DNA from: Methanobacteriaceae archaeon | Lineage (GTDB): Archaea; Methanobacteriota; Methanobacteria; Methanobacteriales; Methanobacteriaceae | Length of the DNA: 13,637 bases | Reading direction: 5' to 3' | Assembly (NCBI GenBank): GCA_011620845.1 | Contig: WOYJ01000085.1 | Location: 1 to 13,637 of the forward strand | Shown: positions 6,881-13,346 of the stretch, piece by piece | How the letters are laid out: the number at the start of each line of letters is the position of its first letter | Numbering within the stretch: the first letter of the stretch is position 1 | The notes under the pieces: model-generated | Seen by the model: the letters and a program-made list of their open reading frames with translations, nothing else | Databases searched by the model: none | What the model was told of the DNA's origin: nothing | Translations under genes and position numbers: made by a program

Positions 6881-8389
6881 TTCACGGGCCCAGTCTGCCC
6901 CTGCTTCTAATATGTCCAGGTTCAAATCAGCGAGTTTAGGTTTTTTGGCAAAGGTATACTGGATTGCATGACGGAAATCCTCACGGGAAAGTCCAGTTGA
7001 TGTCATGGCCATCACCACCCCTAACATCACTGTATTTAAGGCTTTAACCATCCCAAATTTCTTTGCAATCCTTAAAGCAGGTACTGATATGGTATTAACA
7101 CCTTTCGGTCCTTCATATTCACCTAGATCACTGTTGTATAGGATGGTTCCTCCCTTTTTAACCTGGTGTGAGAATTTCTCCAGGGAGGGCTCGTTTAAGG
7201 CCACCAGTAAATCTAAGGAATTAGCAACCGGTAGACTTATGGTTTCACCGGAGATCACCACAGTACAGTCAGATGTGCCTCCCCGCTGTTCCGGGCCATA
7301 AGTGGGGTAAAATGACACGTATCTCCTGGCTTTATAGGCTGCCTGGGCCAGGGTAAGTCCCATACTCATCACTCCCTGTCCACCGAATCCAGATATCTTG
7401 GCAACTCGTGGTACGAACTTTGGGTCGTCAAGTGCTTCCAGGGTCTTTTCTCCTTCGACCTCAAATATGCGATCCAGGGATTCCCTTGAAAAATCACTTT
7501 CCCCCCGGCACAGTTTTTCCACTTCCCGGCTACGGTCCCGGAAAGTGGCCAGTGGGAATTCCTTCTCCATCTCCTCATTAAGGAATTTCTGAACACCCTC
7601 AACGTCCAGTCGCAGGTTGGTGGGACATGGTGATAGGAATTCCACGAAGGCATATCCTTTACCTTCTTTCTGTATCTGTAAAGCCTTCGTAACCGCTTTT
7701 TTTGCTTTCCGTATGTGTGATGGGTCTGAGAGTGATACTCGTTCTATGTAGACCGGTGCATCAAGGTTATCAAGTAACTCGCATATGTGCAGTGGATATC
7801 CAGTGTACCGGGGATCCCTGCCCTCTGGACAGGTCACGGTAACTTCCCCTATGAGGGTGGTGGGTGCCATCTGTCCCCCGGTCATCCCGTACACCGTGTT
7901 GTTTATGAAAAACACAGCCAGTTTTTCTCCCCTGTTGGCGGCCTGTATGGTTTCATTTAGACCTATGGATGCTAAATCACCATCTCCCTGGTAGAGGATC
8001 ACTATGGCGTCATCTTCTGCCCGGGATAAGCCGGTCCCCACTGCGGGTGCTCGGCCATGGGCTACCTGAACATGGCCGCAGTCGAAGTAGTAGTAGGCAA
8101 AGACTGCACAGCCCACTGGACTGGTCATTACGGTGCGTTCCTGTATATCCAACTGGTCGATGGCCTCTGCAATGAGTTTATGCAGTATTCCATGTCCACA
8201 GCCAGGACAGTAATGGGTCGCTGTAGGTGCATCGCCCCCTTTTCTGGGGAATTCGCTGAGCATGGATTCTGGTTTGCCTATTATTTTCTCATCCGGGGAG
8301 TTTTCTTCAGATTTGACATAGTCCACATGGTCATTCGTTTTTAACTCAACCCGGTTTAACTCATCATCCCGGTTTACCTTTTCATCCAT
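6866..8389 (-). CDS. vorA: 2-oxoisovalerate:ferredoxin oxidoreductase, fused beta-gamma subunit VorA
   Basis: The catalytic ThDP-binding subunit of an enzyme that interconverts a branched 2-oxoacid plus CoA and acyl-CoA plus CO2, with ferredoxin as electron carrier. The 507-residue protein joins two chains. The beta part (about 55-285) has YCPGCGHG (60-67) and the ThDP motif GDGD (135-138) with NN at 163-164. The gamma part (about 328-507) opens with GFGGQGV (334-340) and has YGPEQRGG (364-371). This beta-gamma fusion is the hallmark of methanobacterial VOR, which is a heterotrimer, as opposed to four-subunit POR or KOR. About 45 charged residues precede the conserved PRKGG (48-52). The binding site GGAGGTGA touches an ATG at 8395 but is properly spaced from the ATG at 8389, which I chose. 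The gene begins 2 bases after the vorB stop. Substrate is inferred from architecture. Confidence 0.92.
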   Translation of the reverse strand: MDEKVNRDDELNRVELKTNDHVDYVKSEENSPDEKIIGKPESMLSEFPRKGGDAPTATHYCPGCGHGILHKLIAEAIDQLDIQERTVMTSPVGCAVFAYYYFDCGHVQVAHGRAPAVGTGLSRAEDDAIVILYQGDGDLASIGLNETIQAANRGEKLAVFFINNTVYGMTGGQMAPTTLIGEVTVTCPEGRDPRYTGYPLHICELLDNLDAPVYIERVSLSDPSHIRKAKKAVTKALQIQKEGKGYAFVEFLSPCPTNLRLDVEGVQKFLNEEMEKEFPLATFRDRSREVEKLCRGESDFSRESLDRIFEVEGEKTLEALDDPKFVPRVAKISGFGGQGVMSMGLTLAQAAYKARRYVSFYPTYGPEQRGGTSDCTVVISGETISLPVANSLDLLVALNEPSLEKFSHQVKKGGTILYNSDLGEYEGPKGVNTISVPALRIAKKFGMVKALNTVMLGVVMAMTSTGLSREDFRHAIQYTFAKKPKLADLNLDILEAGADWARENLDL

Positions 8390-8391
8390 GT

Positions 8392-9462
8392 TCATTCACC
8401 TCCGGCTCTTTTTGAATCTACTTCTCTGATTTTTTGTATGATACTTTCTACATCCATTATATTTCCACCCATACGGTTTACCAGTTCCACCGGGCGGGCG
8501 CACCCAATTGATAAGATTATATCTTCCCTCATCTGACCATTACTCATCTCTACTGATATGAATTGAGTTTCACCTTTCTGGGCATATTCTTTAAGCCTCT
8601 CCTCTGGGAAAGGGAACAGGGTTTTTGGCCTGAAGAGTCCTGCCTTTATCCCTTCCATTCTCACCTGCTCAACGGCTGATCTGGATATTCTGCTGCTTAT
8701 ACCATAGGCTACCAGTATTATCTCCGCATCTTCCATATGGTATTCCTCAAAGTCCACTTCATTTTCCTCTATTTCCTGGTACTTTTCCTGGAGTCTGAAG
8801 TTGAAGTCCTCCAGCTGGTCAAAGTCAAGGAATATGGAAGTGACCAGGTTATCCATGGTTTCCTTGGTCCCGCAGACCGCCCAGCCTGCATCTATCTGGG
8901 GCTTGATCGCTTCTTCCGGGAATTTAAATGGTTCCACCATCTGGCCTAGCACTCCGTCGGCCATGATCACCACGGGGTTGCGGTATTTCTCCGCCAGATC
9001 GAAGGCTTTTATGGTGAAATCACACATCTCCTGGACGGAGTTGGGGGCTAAGACTATGTTTCTGTAATTTCCATGTCCTCCTCCTTTGACCAGTTGATTG
9101 TAGTCTCCCTGCTCCGGCCCTATATTTCCCAGTCCCGGGCCGGCCCGCATTACATCCACAATTACACAGGGCAGTTCTGCCCCGGCAAGGAATGATATTC
9201 CCTCCTGTTTGAGACTTATTCCCGGTCCGGAGGAGGCGGTCAGCACTCGATGCCCAGCGGCTGATGCTCCGTAAACCATGTTTATGGCTGCTTCTTCTGA
9301 TTCAGCCTGGACAAATTTCCTCCCCACCATGGGGAAGTATTTTGAAGCTTCATGGAGGATTTCGGTGGCTGGTGTGATGGGGTATCCGAAGTAACAGTCA
9401 CATCCGGCGTACATGGCCCCGATTATCACTGCGGTGTTTCCTTTAATTAGCTGGGTGGCCAT
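8392..9462 (-). CDS. vorB: 2-oxoisovalerate:ferredoxin oxidoreductase, alpha subunit VorB
   Basis: The alpha chain of the 2-oxoacid:ferredoxin oxidoreductase; it forms the pyrimidine-side and substrate-binding part of the active site with the beta chain. The 356-residue protein carries GYPITPATE (26-34), QAESEEAA (52-59) and ASSGPG (76-81), all characteristic of the family's domain I. A C-terminal transketolase-like domain follows, with AYGISSR and later an EMSNGQM segment. The length matches the VorB/KorA group. The ATG at 9462 directly follows the TAA of vorC. Its ribosome binding site is the GAGGAGGAGGAA that encodes the last Glu residues of VorC, so the two genes are translationally linked. 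The stop lies just ahead of the vorA start. Confidence 0.93.
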   Translation of the reverse strand: MATQLIKGNTAVIIGAMYAGCDCYFGYPITPATEILHEASKYFPMVGRKFVQAESEEAAINMVYGASAAGHRVLTASSGPGISLKQEGISFLAGAELPCVIVDVMRAGPGLGNIGPEQGDYNQLVKGGGHGNYRNIVLAPNSVQEMCDFTIKAFDLAEKYRNPVVIMADGVLGQMVEPFKFPEEAIKPQIDAGWAVCGTKETMDNLVTSIFLDFDQLEDFNFRLQEKYQEIEENEVDFEEYHMEDAEIILVAYGISSRISRSAVEQVRMEGIKAGLFRPKTLFPFPEERLKEYAQKGETQFISVEMSNGQMREDIILSIGCARPVELVNRMGGNIMDVESIIQKIREVDSKRAGGE

Positions 9463-9744
9463 TTATTCCTCCTCCTCAGTTGTTGATTTGCCTTTCCTGG
9501 CTTTTTTTGGTATATGAACTTCAATAGCCAGGGGTTCCGGGCAAGTGTAGTAGCAGTCCCCACATCCTGTGCAGTCATCTCCCTCAAAAACCACGTAGTG
9601 GTACCCCCGGGAATTTACATCATCACTCATCTTTAAAGATCCCCTTTTACAGGCTAATATACATCTTTCACACGCCTTACACTCCAGTTTGTTAATTACA
9701 GGGTAAGGTCTTCTTTTTTCCTTTTCATCTATCATGTTGTTCAT
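9463..9744 (-). CDS. vorC: 2-oxoisovalerate:ferredoxin oxidoreductase, 2[4Fe-4S] subunit VorC
   Basis: The ferredoxin-like delta chain that carries electrons between the ThDP site and the external ferredoxin. The 93-residue protein has two [4Fe-4S] motifs: C22, C25, C28, C32 (CxxCxxCxxxC) and C58, C61, C64, C68 followed by Pro. The typical ferredoxin fold sits at about 15-78. Lys-rich (KKARKGK) and Glu-rich (EEEE) residues close the chain. The ATG at 9744 has no clear ribosome binding site; another ATG at 9735 would remove three residues. The gene heads the contiguous vorC-vorB-vorA set and lies 115 bases after the acyl-CoA synthetase gene, so it may have its own promoter. Confidence 0.92.
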   Translation of the reverse strand: MNNMIDEKEKRRPYPVINKLECKACERCILACKRGSLKMSDDVNSRGYHYVVFEGDDCTGCGDCYYTCPEPLAIEVHIPKKARKGKSTTEEEE

Positions 9745-9745
9745 C

Positions 9746-9796
9746 TTAGATAATTAAATCAAATTTTTAGAATTTATCTTAATTTTTTTAGAATTT
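9746..9796 (-). promoter_or_regulatory. Candidate regulatory region upstream of vorC, with a repeated 12-mer
   Basis: Two identical 12-mers, AAATTCTAAAAA on the minus strand, lie at 9764-9775 and 9785-9796. Their starts are 21 bases apart, about two helical turns, so they would face the same side of the DNA. ATTATCTAA (9746-9754) sits right before the vorC start and recurs upstream of the XRE-cupin gene. The region is very AT-rich, so a clear TATA box cannot be singled out. Confidence 0.3.
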
Positions 9797-9830
9797 CCTT
9801 AATTAAAAATTAATGAAGAATTAGCGTTTT

Positions 9831-9858
9831 AACAGACTGCTTTATTCAGCTGTTTTTT
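9831..9858. terminator. Stem-loop just after the acyl-CoA synthetase gene
   Basis: AACAGACTG (9831-9839) can pair with CAGCTGTT (9847-9854) with one bulged A and a 7-base loop, and four T follow on the plus strand. For the minus-strand synthetase transcript the stem lies 5 bases after the stop, but the trailing U-tract is weak. It may be a 3' end structure or an attenuating hairpin between the synthetase and vorC. Confidence 0.3.
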
Positions 9859-9859
9859 C

Positions 9860-11524
9860 CTAGTCCTTGCTTCTGATCTCTATCCTTCTGATCTTACCAC
9901 TGATGGTCTTGGGTAGTTCATCCACAAACTCTATTACCCGTGGGTACTTGTAAGGGGCGGTTACCTTTTTGACATGGTTCTGTATTTCCAGTTTAAGCTC
10001 TTCAGATGCCACGTAATCTTTGGTGAGTACCACCGTGGCCTTAACCACCTGTCCTCTTACTGGGTGTGGTACACCGGTTATAGCGCACTCTAATACCGCG
10101 GGGTGGGATATTACTGCGCTTTCTACTTCGAAGGGGCCGATCCGGTATCCTGAACTTTTTATGATGTCATCGTTTCTACCTACAAACCAGTAGTAGCCGT
10201 CTTCGTCCATCCAGGCTGTGTCTCCAGTGTGGTAATAATCATCATGCCATACTTCGGCTGTTTTCTCTGGATCACGGTAATATCCTTTGAAAAGTCCTGG
10301 AGGTTTCTGTCTACTGGTTTCGATGACTATTTCTCCTTCTTCACCAACATCGCAGATGTTACCGTCTTTGTCCATTAATTTTATATCGTATCCCGGGGAT
10401 GGTTTTCCCATGGAACCTGGCCTGGGCTCCATCCAGGGGAAGTTGACTATGCATACCACAAGTTCGGTTTGGCCGAAGCCTTCCATCAATCTCAAACCGG
10501 TGAATTCGTAGAATTTATTGTATACTTCGGGGTTTAAGGGTTCGCCTGCCGTCACGGCGTATTGTAGGGTTGAAAAGTCATATTTTGATAGGTCTTCTTT
10601 TATGAGGAATCTGTAGATGGTTGGTGGAGCGCAGAAGGTGGTGACACCACATTCTGATGCTTTCTCCAGCATACGGGCTGCGTCGAAGCGTTCATAATCA
10701 TATACAAAGACGGCGCTTCCGGATATCCATTGTCCGTAGATCTGTCCCCACATAGCCTTGGCCCATCCGGTGTCTGCTACAGTGTAGTGCAGACCCTCTT
10801 CATTTACATTTTGCCAGTATTTAGCCGTTATAATATGTCCCAGGGGATATACATAATCGTGTTCAACCATTTTGGGGAGGCCAGTTGTGCCTGAAGAAAA
10901 ATACACCAACATAGGATCGTTATTTTCTGTTTTCTGGTCTCCGGTGGGGCGTTCAAATTCAGGTGATGCCTTCTCAATTTCACTGCGGAAGTTGATCCAG
11001 TTTGGTCTTTCATCATCTCCCACCAGTGCTTTAATAAGGTTCACATCGGTTAGCTGTTCGTCTGCCTCGTCGAAGTACTCTGAAACCCCATCTTCGGCTA
11101 TGCATACCACCATCTTGATACCGGCGCTTTCCACCCTGTACACGATGTCCCTGGTTTTTAGCATATGTGTGGCGGGGATAGTGATGGCCCCCAGTTTATG
11201 CAGGGCCAGGATGCAGAACCAGAATTCATAGCGGCTTTTTAAGGTGAGCATCACCTTATCTCCCTTTTTTATTCCGCAGTTTTTGAAGAAATTGGCTGTT
11301 TTGTCGCTGTATTCTTTAAGTTCCTTAAAACTTATGATACGCTCCTTATCATAATCGTTGCACCATACCAGGGCTGTTTTATCCGGGCTGATTTCTGCAT
11401 ATTTATCCACTATGTCATAGGCGAAGTTGAAGTTCTCCGGTACTTTTATCTCGAATTTTTCTATAAATTCCTGGTAAGACTCGTATTCTATTTCCGGTAC
11501 AAATGAGTAGAGTAAAGTTGTCAT
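9860..11524 (-). CDS. AMP-forming acyl-CoA synthetase (medium/branched-chain type)
   Basis: An adenylate-forming enzyme that converts a carboxylic acid, ATP and CoA to acyl-CoA, AMP and PPi. The 554-residue protein shows SSGTTGLPK (210-218, phosphate loop), GFGQTE (349-354), TGD (433-435), GR at 449-450, and the C-terminal catalytic Lys K544 (SGKIRR). The length suits the medium-chain acyl-CoA synthetase group rather than acetyl-CoA synthetase proper (about 630-650). An archaeal relative from Methanosarcina acetivorans is reported to prefer 2-methylbutyrate. The ATG at 11524 has a weak GGGGAT binding site. It starts 19 bases after the XRE-cupin gene, with which it is surely co-transcribed, and lies 115 bases before vorC. 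That context favours a short or branched acid as substrate. The class is firm, the exact substrate inferred. Confidence 0.92.
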   Translation of the reverse strand: MTTLLYSFVPEIEYESYQEFIEKFEIKVPENFNFAYDIVDKYAEISPDKTALVWCNDYDKERIISFKELKEYSDKTANFFKNCGIKKGDKVMLTLKSRYEFWFCILALHKLGAITIPATHMLKTRDIVYRVESAGIKMVVCIAEDGVSEYFDEADEQLTDVNLIKALVGDDERPNWINFRSEIEKASPEFERPTGDQKTENNDPMLVYFSSGTTGLPKMVEHDYVYPLGHIITAKYWQNVNEEGLHYTVADTGWAKAMWGQIYGQWISGSAVFVYDYERFDAARMLEKASECGVTTFCAPPTIYRFLIKEDLSKYDFSTLQYAVTAGEPLNPEVYNKFYEFTGLRLMEGFGQTELVVCIVNFPWMEPRPGSMGKPSPGYDIKLMDKDGNICDVGEEGEIVIETSRQKPPGLFKGYYRDPEKTAEVWHDDYYHTGDTAWMDEDGYYWFVGRNDDIIKSSGYRIGPFEVESAVISHPAVLECAITGVPHPVRGQVVKATVVLTKDYVASEELKLEIQNHVKKVTAPYKYPRVIEFVDELPKTISGKIRRIEIRSKD

Positions 11525-11543
11525 ATTTTATCCCCAGTTAATT

Positions 11544-12098
11544 TTATAGTACTACCGCCAGAAATCTGGCTGGTTTATCATTTAATGCTTCCATAGCATG
11601 CTCATATTGTGAATCGAAGAATATTGAATCCCCTTCATTTAGTATGATTTCATTGTCATGGATGTAAAATTTCAGTGTTCCTTCCAGGACATAATCGAAT
11701 TCCTGCCCGGGGTGTGAGTTGGTTGATGGTTTGCTCCCATCGTTTCTGGGCTCCACAGTCACCATGAAAGTTTCTGCCTTCTTGTGGATGAATTTTTCAG
11801 CCAGGTTTTCGTACTGGTACTGTTTCCTCCTCTCCACCCGTATCCCTTTACCTTTTCTGGTTACGGTGAATATGTTCATCCTGGTTTCTTCACCAGTTAA
11901 AAGCAGGCCCATATCCACCCCGAGTTTATGGGATATTTCAAAGAGGTCACTGGCTGGAATATCACTGGTGTAGTTTTCATATCCCAAATAGACATCCAGT
12001 GGAATATCCAGGTAATCCGCCATTTCCTCCGGGCTAATATCAGACAACTCCCTTAATTCTGAAATTCGTTGTGCGATTTCTTTCATCTTTTCCTTCAT
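11544..12098 (-). CDS. XRE-family transcriptional regulator with cupin sensor domain
   Basis: A 184-residue regulator with a Cro/C1-type helix-turn-helix (about 8-68; EEMADYLDIPLDVYLGYE is the core) and a C-terminal cupin barrel (about 108-184). The cupin shows H129, E133 and EG at 139-140 in the first motif, and GDSIFF with H167 in the second, so a metal or small-ligand site is plausible. Such proteins usually sense a metabolite and control the adjacent operon. The ATG at 12098 has GGTG 5 bases upstream. The gene is the first of the unit that continues with the acyl-CoA synthetase 19 bases later. A dyad (12128-12153) 30 bases before its start suggests autoregulation. The effector is unknown; an acyl-CoA, fatty acid or 2-oxoacid would fit the neighbours. 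Confidence 0.9.
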   Translation of the reverse strand: MKEKMKEIAQRISELRELSDISPEEMADYLDIPLDVYLGYENYTSDIPASDLFEISHKLGVDMGLLLTGEETRMNIFTVTRKGKGIRVERRKQYQYENLAEKFIHKKAETFMVTVEPRNDGSKPSTNSHPGQEFDYVLEGTLKFYIHDNEIILNEGDSIFFDSQYEHAMEALNDKPARFLAVVL

Positions 12099-12127
12099 GG
12101 TAACACCACAATCTGTATCAATTATTT

Positions 12128-12153
12128 TTAGATAATCCTGTTATATTATCAAA
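12128..12153. promoter_or_regulatory. Dyad upstream of the XRE-cupin gene (candidate operator)
   Basis: TTAGATAAT (12128-12136) and ATTATCAAA (12145-12153) are inverted copies matching at 8 of 9 positions, with an 8-base spacer and half-site centres about 17 bases apart. This geometry suits a dimeric HTH protein. The TTAGATAAT half-site recurs exactly at 9746-9754 next to the vorC start. A second short palindrome, TTAGTCTAA, lies at 12171-12179. A TATA-like TTTATAAT for the minus strand lies further upstream, near 12195-12202. Confidence 0.4.
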
Positions 12154-12237
12154 TATTATTTTAATGAAATTTAGTCTAATTCCAATTTGTAGTTTATTAT
12201 AAAAAAAAATCGGTATGTATTATTAATTTAAATTTCT

Positions 12238-12303
12238 AATATATAATGATTGTTAATGACAATTAATCGGACATTGGAAAAATCCAATAAACAATAGGAG
12301 GGA
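12238..12303 (+). promoter_or_regulatory. Promoter and leader of the adenosine-specific kinase gene
   Basis: AATATATAA (12238-12246) is a good archaeal TATA box, giving initiation near 12268. The region also contains two inverted repeats: ATTGT/ACAAT (12249-12263) and ATTGGA-AAAA-TCCAAT (12273-12288). The second would form a 6-base-pair hairpin in the leader just before the ribosome binding site AGGAGGGA (12296-12303). Confidence 0.4.
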
Positions 12304-12309
12304 CTGTAA

Positions 12310-12798
12310 ATGGGCTTAGAAATCAAAACCTACCAATTAAAAGTTCCAGAAGACTGTAATTTAATACTGGGACAGAGCCACTTTATAAAAACTGTGGAAG
12401 ACCTTTATGAAGCAATAGTAAACACCGTACCACAGGCAGACTTCGGCCTTGCCTTTGGAGAAGCTTCCGGTGATTGCATGGTCAGACGGGCCGGCAACGA
12501 TGATGAACTCACCAAACTGGCGGCGCGTGAAATCCAGAACATGGCCTGCGGACATAGCTTCCTTATATACCTGAAGAACGCCTTCCCCCTAAACGTGACC
12601 CAGCGGATAAAAAGCGTGCCGGAAGTGGTGAACTTATTCTGTGCCACAGCAAACCCAGTACAGGTTATCATCGCCGAATCAGAACAGGGTAGAGGGATAT
12701 TGGGAGTAATAGACGGATCAAGTCCCGGTGATGTAGAAACTGAAGACGACATGGAAGGTCGTAAGAAGTTCCTGAGAGATATCGGGTATAAATTCTAA
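12310..12798 (+). CDS. Adenosine-specific kinase family protein (DUF355)
   Basis: A 162-residue protein of the archaeal/bacterial family named after a Pyrobaculum protein reported as an adenosine-specific kinase, which would make AMP from adenosine and ATP. Characteristic stretches are GQSHFIKTVEDLYEA (21-35), FGLAFGEASGD (46-56), LKNAFPLNV (89-97), VPEVVNLFCATANP (103-116) and EQGRGILGVIDG (124-135). Length and motifs agree with the family over the whole chain. It is unrelated to ribokinase-type adenosine kinases. The ATG at 12310 has a strong AGGAGGGA binding site 6 bases upstream. It is divergent from the XRE-cupin gene and followed by a T-tract, so it is probably monocistronic. Family membership is firm. 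The biochemical activity rests on limited work on relatives. Confidence 0.88.
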   Translation: MGLEIKTYQLKVPEDCNLILGQSHFIKTVEDLYEAIVNTVPQADFGLAFGEASGDCMVRRAGNDDELTKLAAREIQNMACGHSFLIYLKNAFPLNVTQRIKSVPEVVNLFCATANPVQVIIAESEQGRGILGVIDGSSPGDVETEDDMEGRKKFLRDIGYKF

Positions 12799-12818
12799 AC
12801 AAGTCTTTCTGGAACCTC

Positions 12819-12831
12819 TTTTAAATTTTTT
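12819..12831 (+). terminator. T-rich terminator after the adenosine-specific kinase gene
   Basis: Two T-tracts, T4 and T6, separated by AAA, lie about 20-30 bases after the stop. This fits archaeal oligo-T termination ahead of the next gene's own promoter. Confidence 0.45.
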
Positions 12832-12870
12832 CCCTGCAAAAAGAAATATTAAGCTTGTACAACAAAATAG

Positions 12871-12877
12871 TATAAGA
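12871..12877 (+). promoter_or_regulatory. TATA box of the 106-residue protein gene
   Basis: TATAAGA lies about 45 bases before the ATG at 12916. It would start a transcript near 12898 with a leader of about 18 bases that includes the GAGGGATT ribosome binding site. The adjacent upstream T-tract supports a separate transcript. Confidence 0.4.
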
Positions 12878-12915
12878 TAGGTTTGTAAGAATTTTTAATC
12901 TTTAGAGGGATTGAA

Positions 12916-13236
12916 ATGGCAGATAATTTCGTATTTAGAAGAGGTACCGGGAGTAAAGAGAAAGATAAGAAGTTGCTTGAAGTAAGTGAGGAATTCATCA
13001 CCCTGCAAAATAAGAGGGAAAATGCACTCGTAGTATCCTTTGTAGCCCCAGTAGCAGATATCACCAACATCCACAACTACTTCGACGATTTACATGAGTT
13101 AGAACCAGTTTTTCTTGAAATAGCCGATGCAGGTGCAGTGGAATACGCTTTCCGAGGGATTTCCCCCATAAAGGACGTGGAAGATGGAGTGCAAGAGATG
13201 AGCGTCACTCTGCAGTTGAAGCGTGAATTTTTATAA
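12916..13236 (+). CDS. Uncharacterised 106-residue protein
   Basis: I do not recognise a named family. The 106-residue soluble protein has a basic, charged N-terminal third (RRGTGSKEKDKK) and then alternating hydrophobic segments such as NALVVSFVAPVADI (36-49) and SVTLQLKREF (96-105). An acidic central helix-like part lies between them, at about 50-90. There is no Cys, signal peptide or membrane segment. The strand-helix-strand pattern suggests a small alpha/beta domain. The ATG at 12916 has GAGGGATT just upstream. The gene has its own TATA-like element and is followed by several T-tracts. Codon use and binding site look like those of the neighbours, so it is a real gene and probably conserved in Methanobacteriales. 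Function unknown. Confidence 0.8.
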   Translation: MADNFVFRRGTGSKEKDKKLLEVSEEFITLQNKRENALVVSFVAPVADITNIHNYFDDLHELEPVFLEIADAGAVEYAFRGISPIKDVEDGVQEMSVTLQLKREFL

Positions 13237-13238
13237 AA

Positions 13239-13275
13239 TTTTTTCATCCCCTTTTTTACCTATTTTTAATTTTTT
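13239..13275 (+). terminator. Cluster of T-tracts after the 106-residue protein gene
   Basis: Four T-tracts (6, 6, 5 and 6 T) lie within 37 bases starting 2 bases after the stop. Repeated oligo-T of this kind is a strong archaeal intrinsic termination signal. Confidence 0.6.
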
Positions 13276-13290
13276 AAATTCAATGCTAAA

Positions 13291-13300
13291 TTATTTAAAG
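13291..13300 (+). promoter_or_regulatory. TATA box of the Cys-rich small protein gene
   Basis: TTATTTAAAG is a plausible TATA box. Initiation near 13321 would give a short leader that contains the AGAGGTG ribosome binding site at 13343-13349. Confidence 0.35.
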
Positions 13301-13346
13301 AACACCTGATTAAATGTAAAGTCAATCAATTCCATTTCTTTTAGAG

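Noticed and set aside
6866..9744. Assignment as pyruvate or 2-oxoglutarate oxidoreductase
   Set aside because: Those enzymes have four separate subunits in methanogens; the beta-gamma fusion and three-gene set fit VOR better, although substrate cannot be proven from sequence.
9860..11524. Annotation as acetyl-CoA synthetase
   Set aside because: The chain is about 90 residues shorter than acetyl-CoA synthetases and its neighbours deal with branched acyl-CoA; the general acyl-CoA synthetase call is safer.
12405..12752. A 115-residue minus-strand open frame opposite the adenosine-specific kinase gene
   Set aside because: The plus-strand frame matches a known family over its full length; this one is its shadow.
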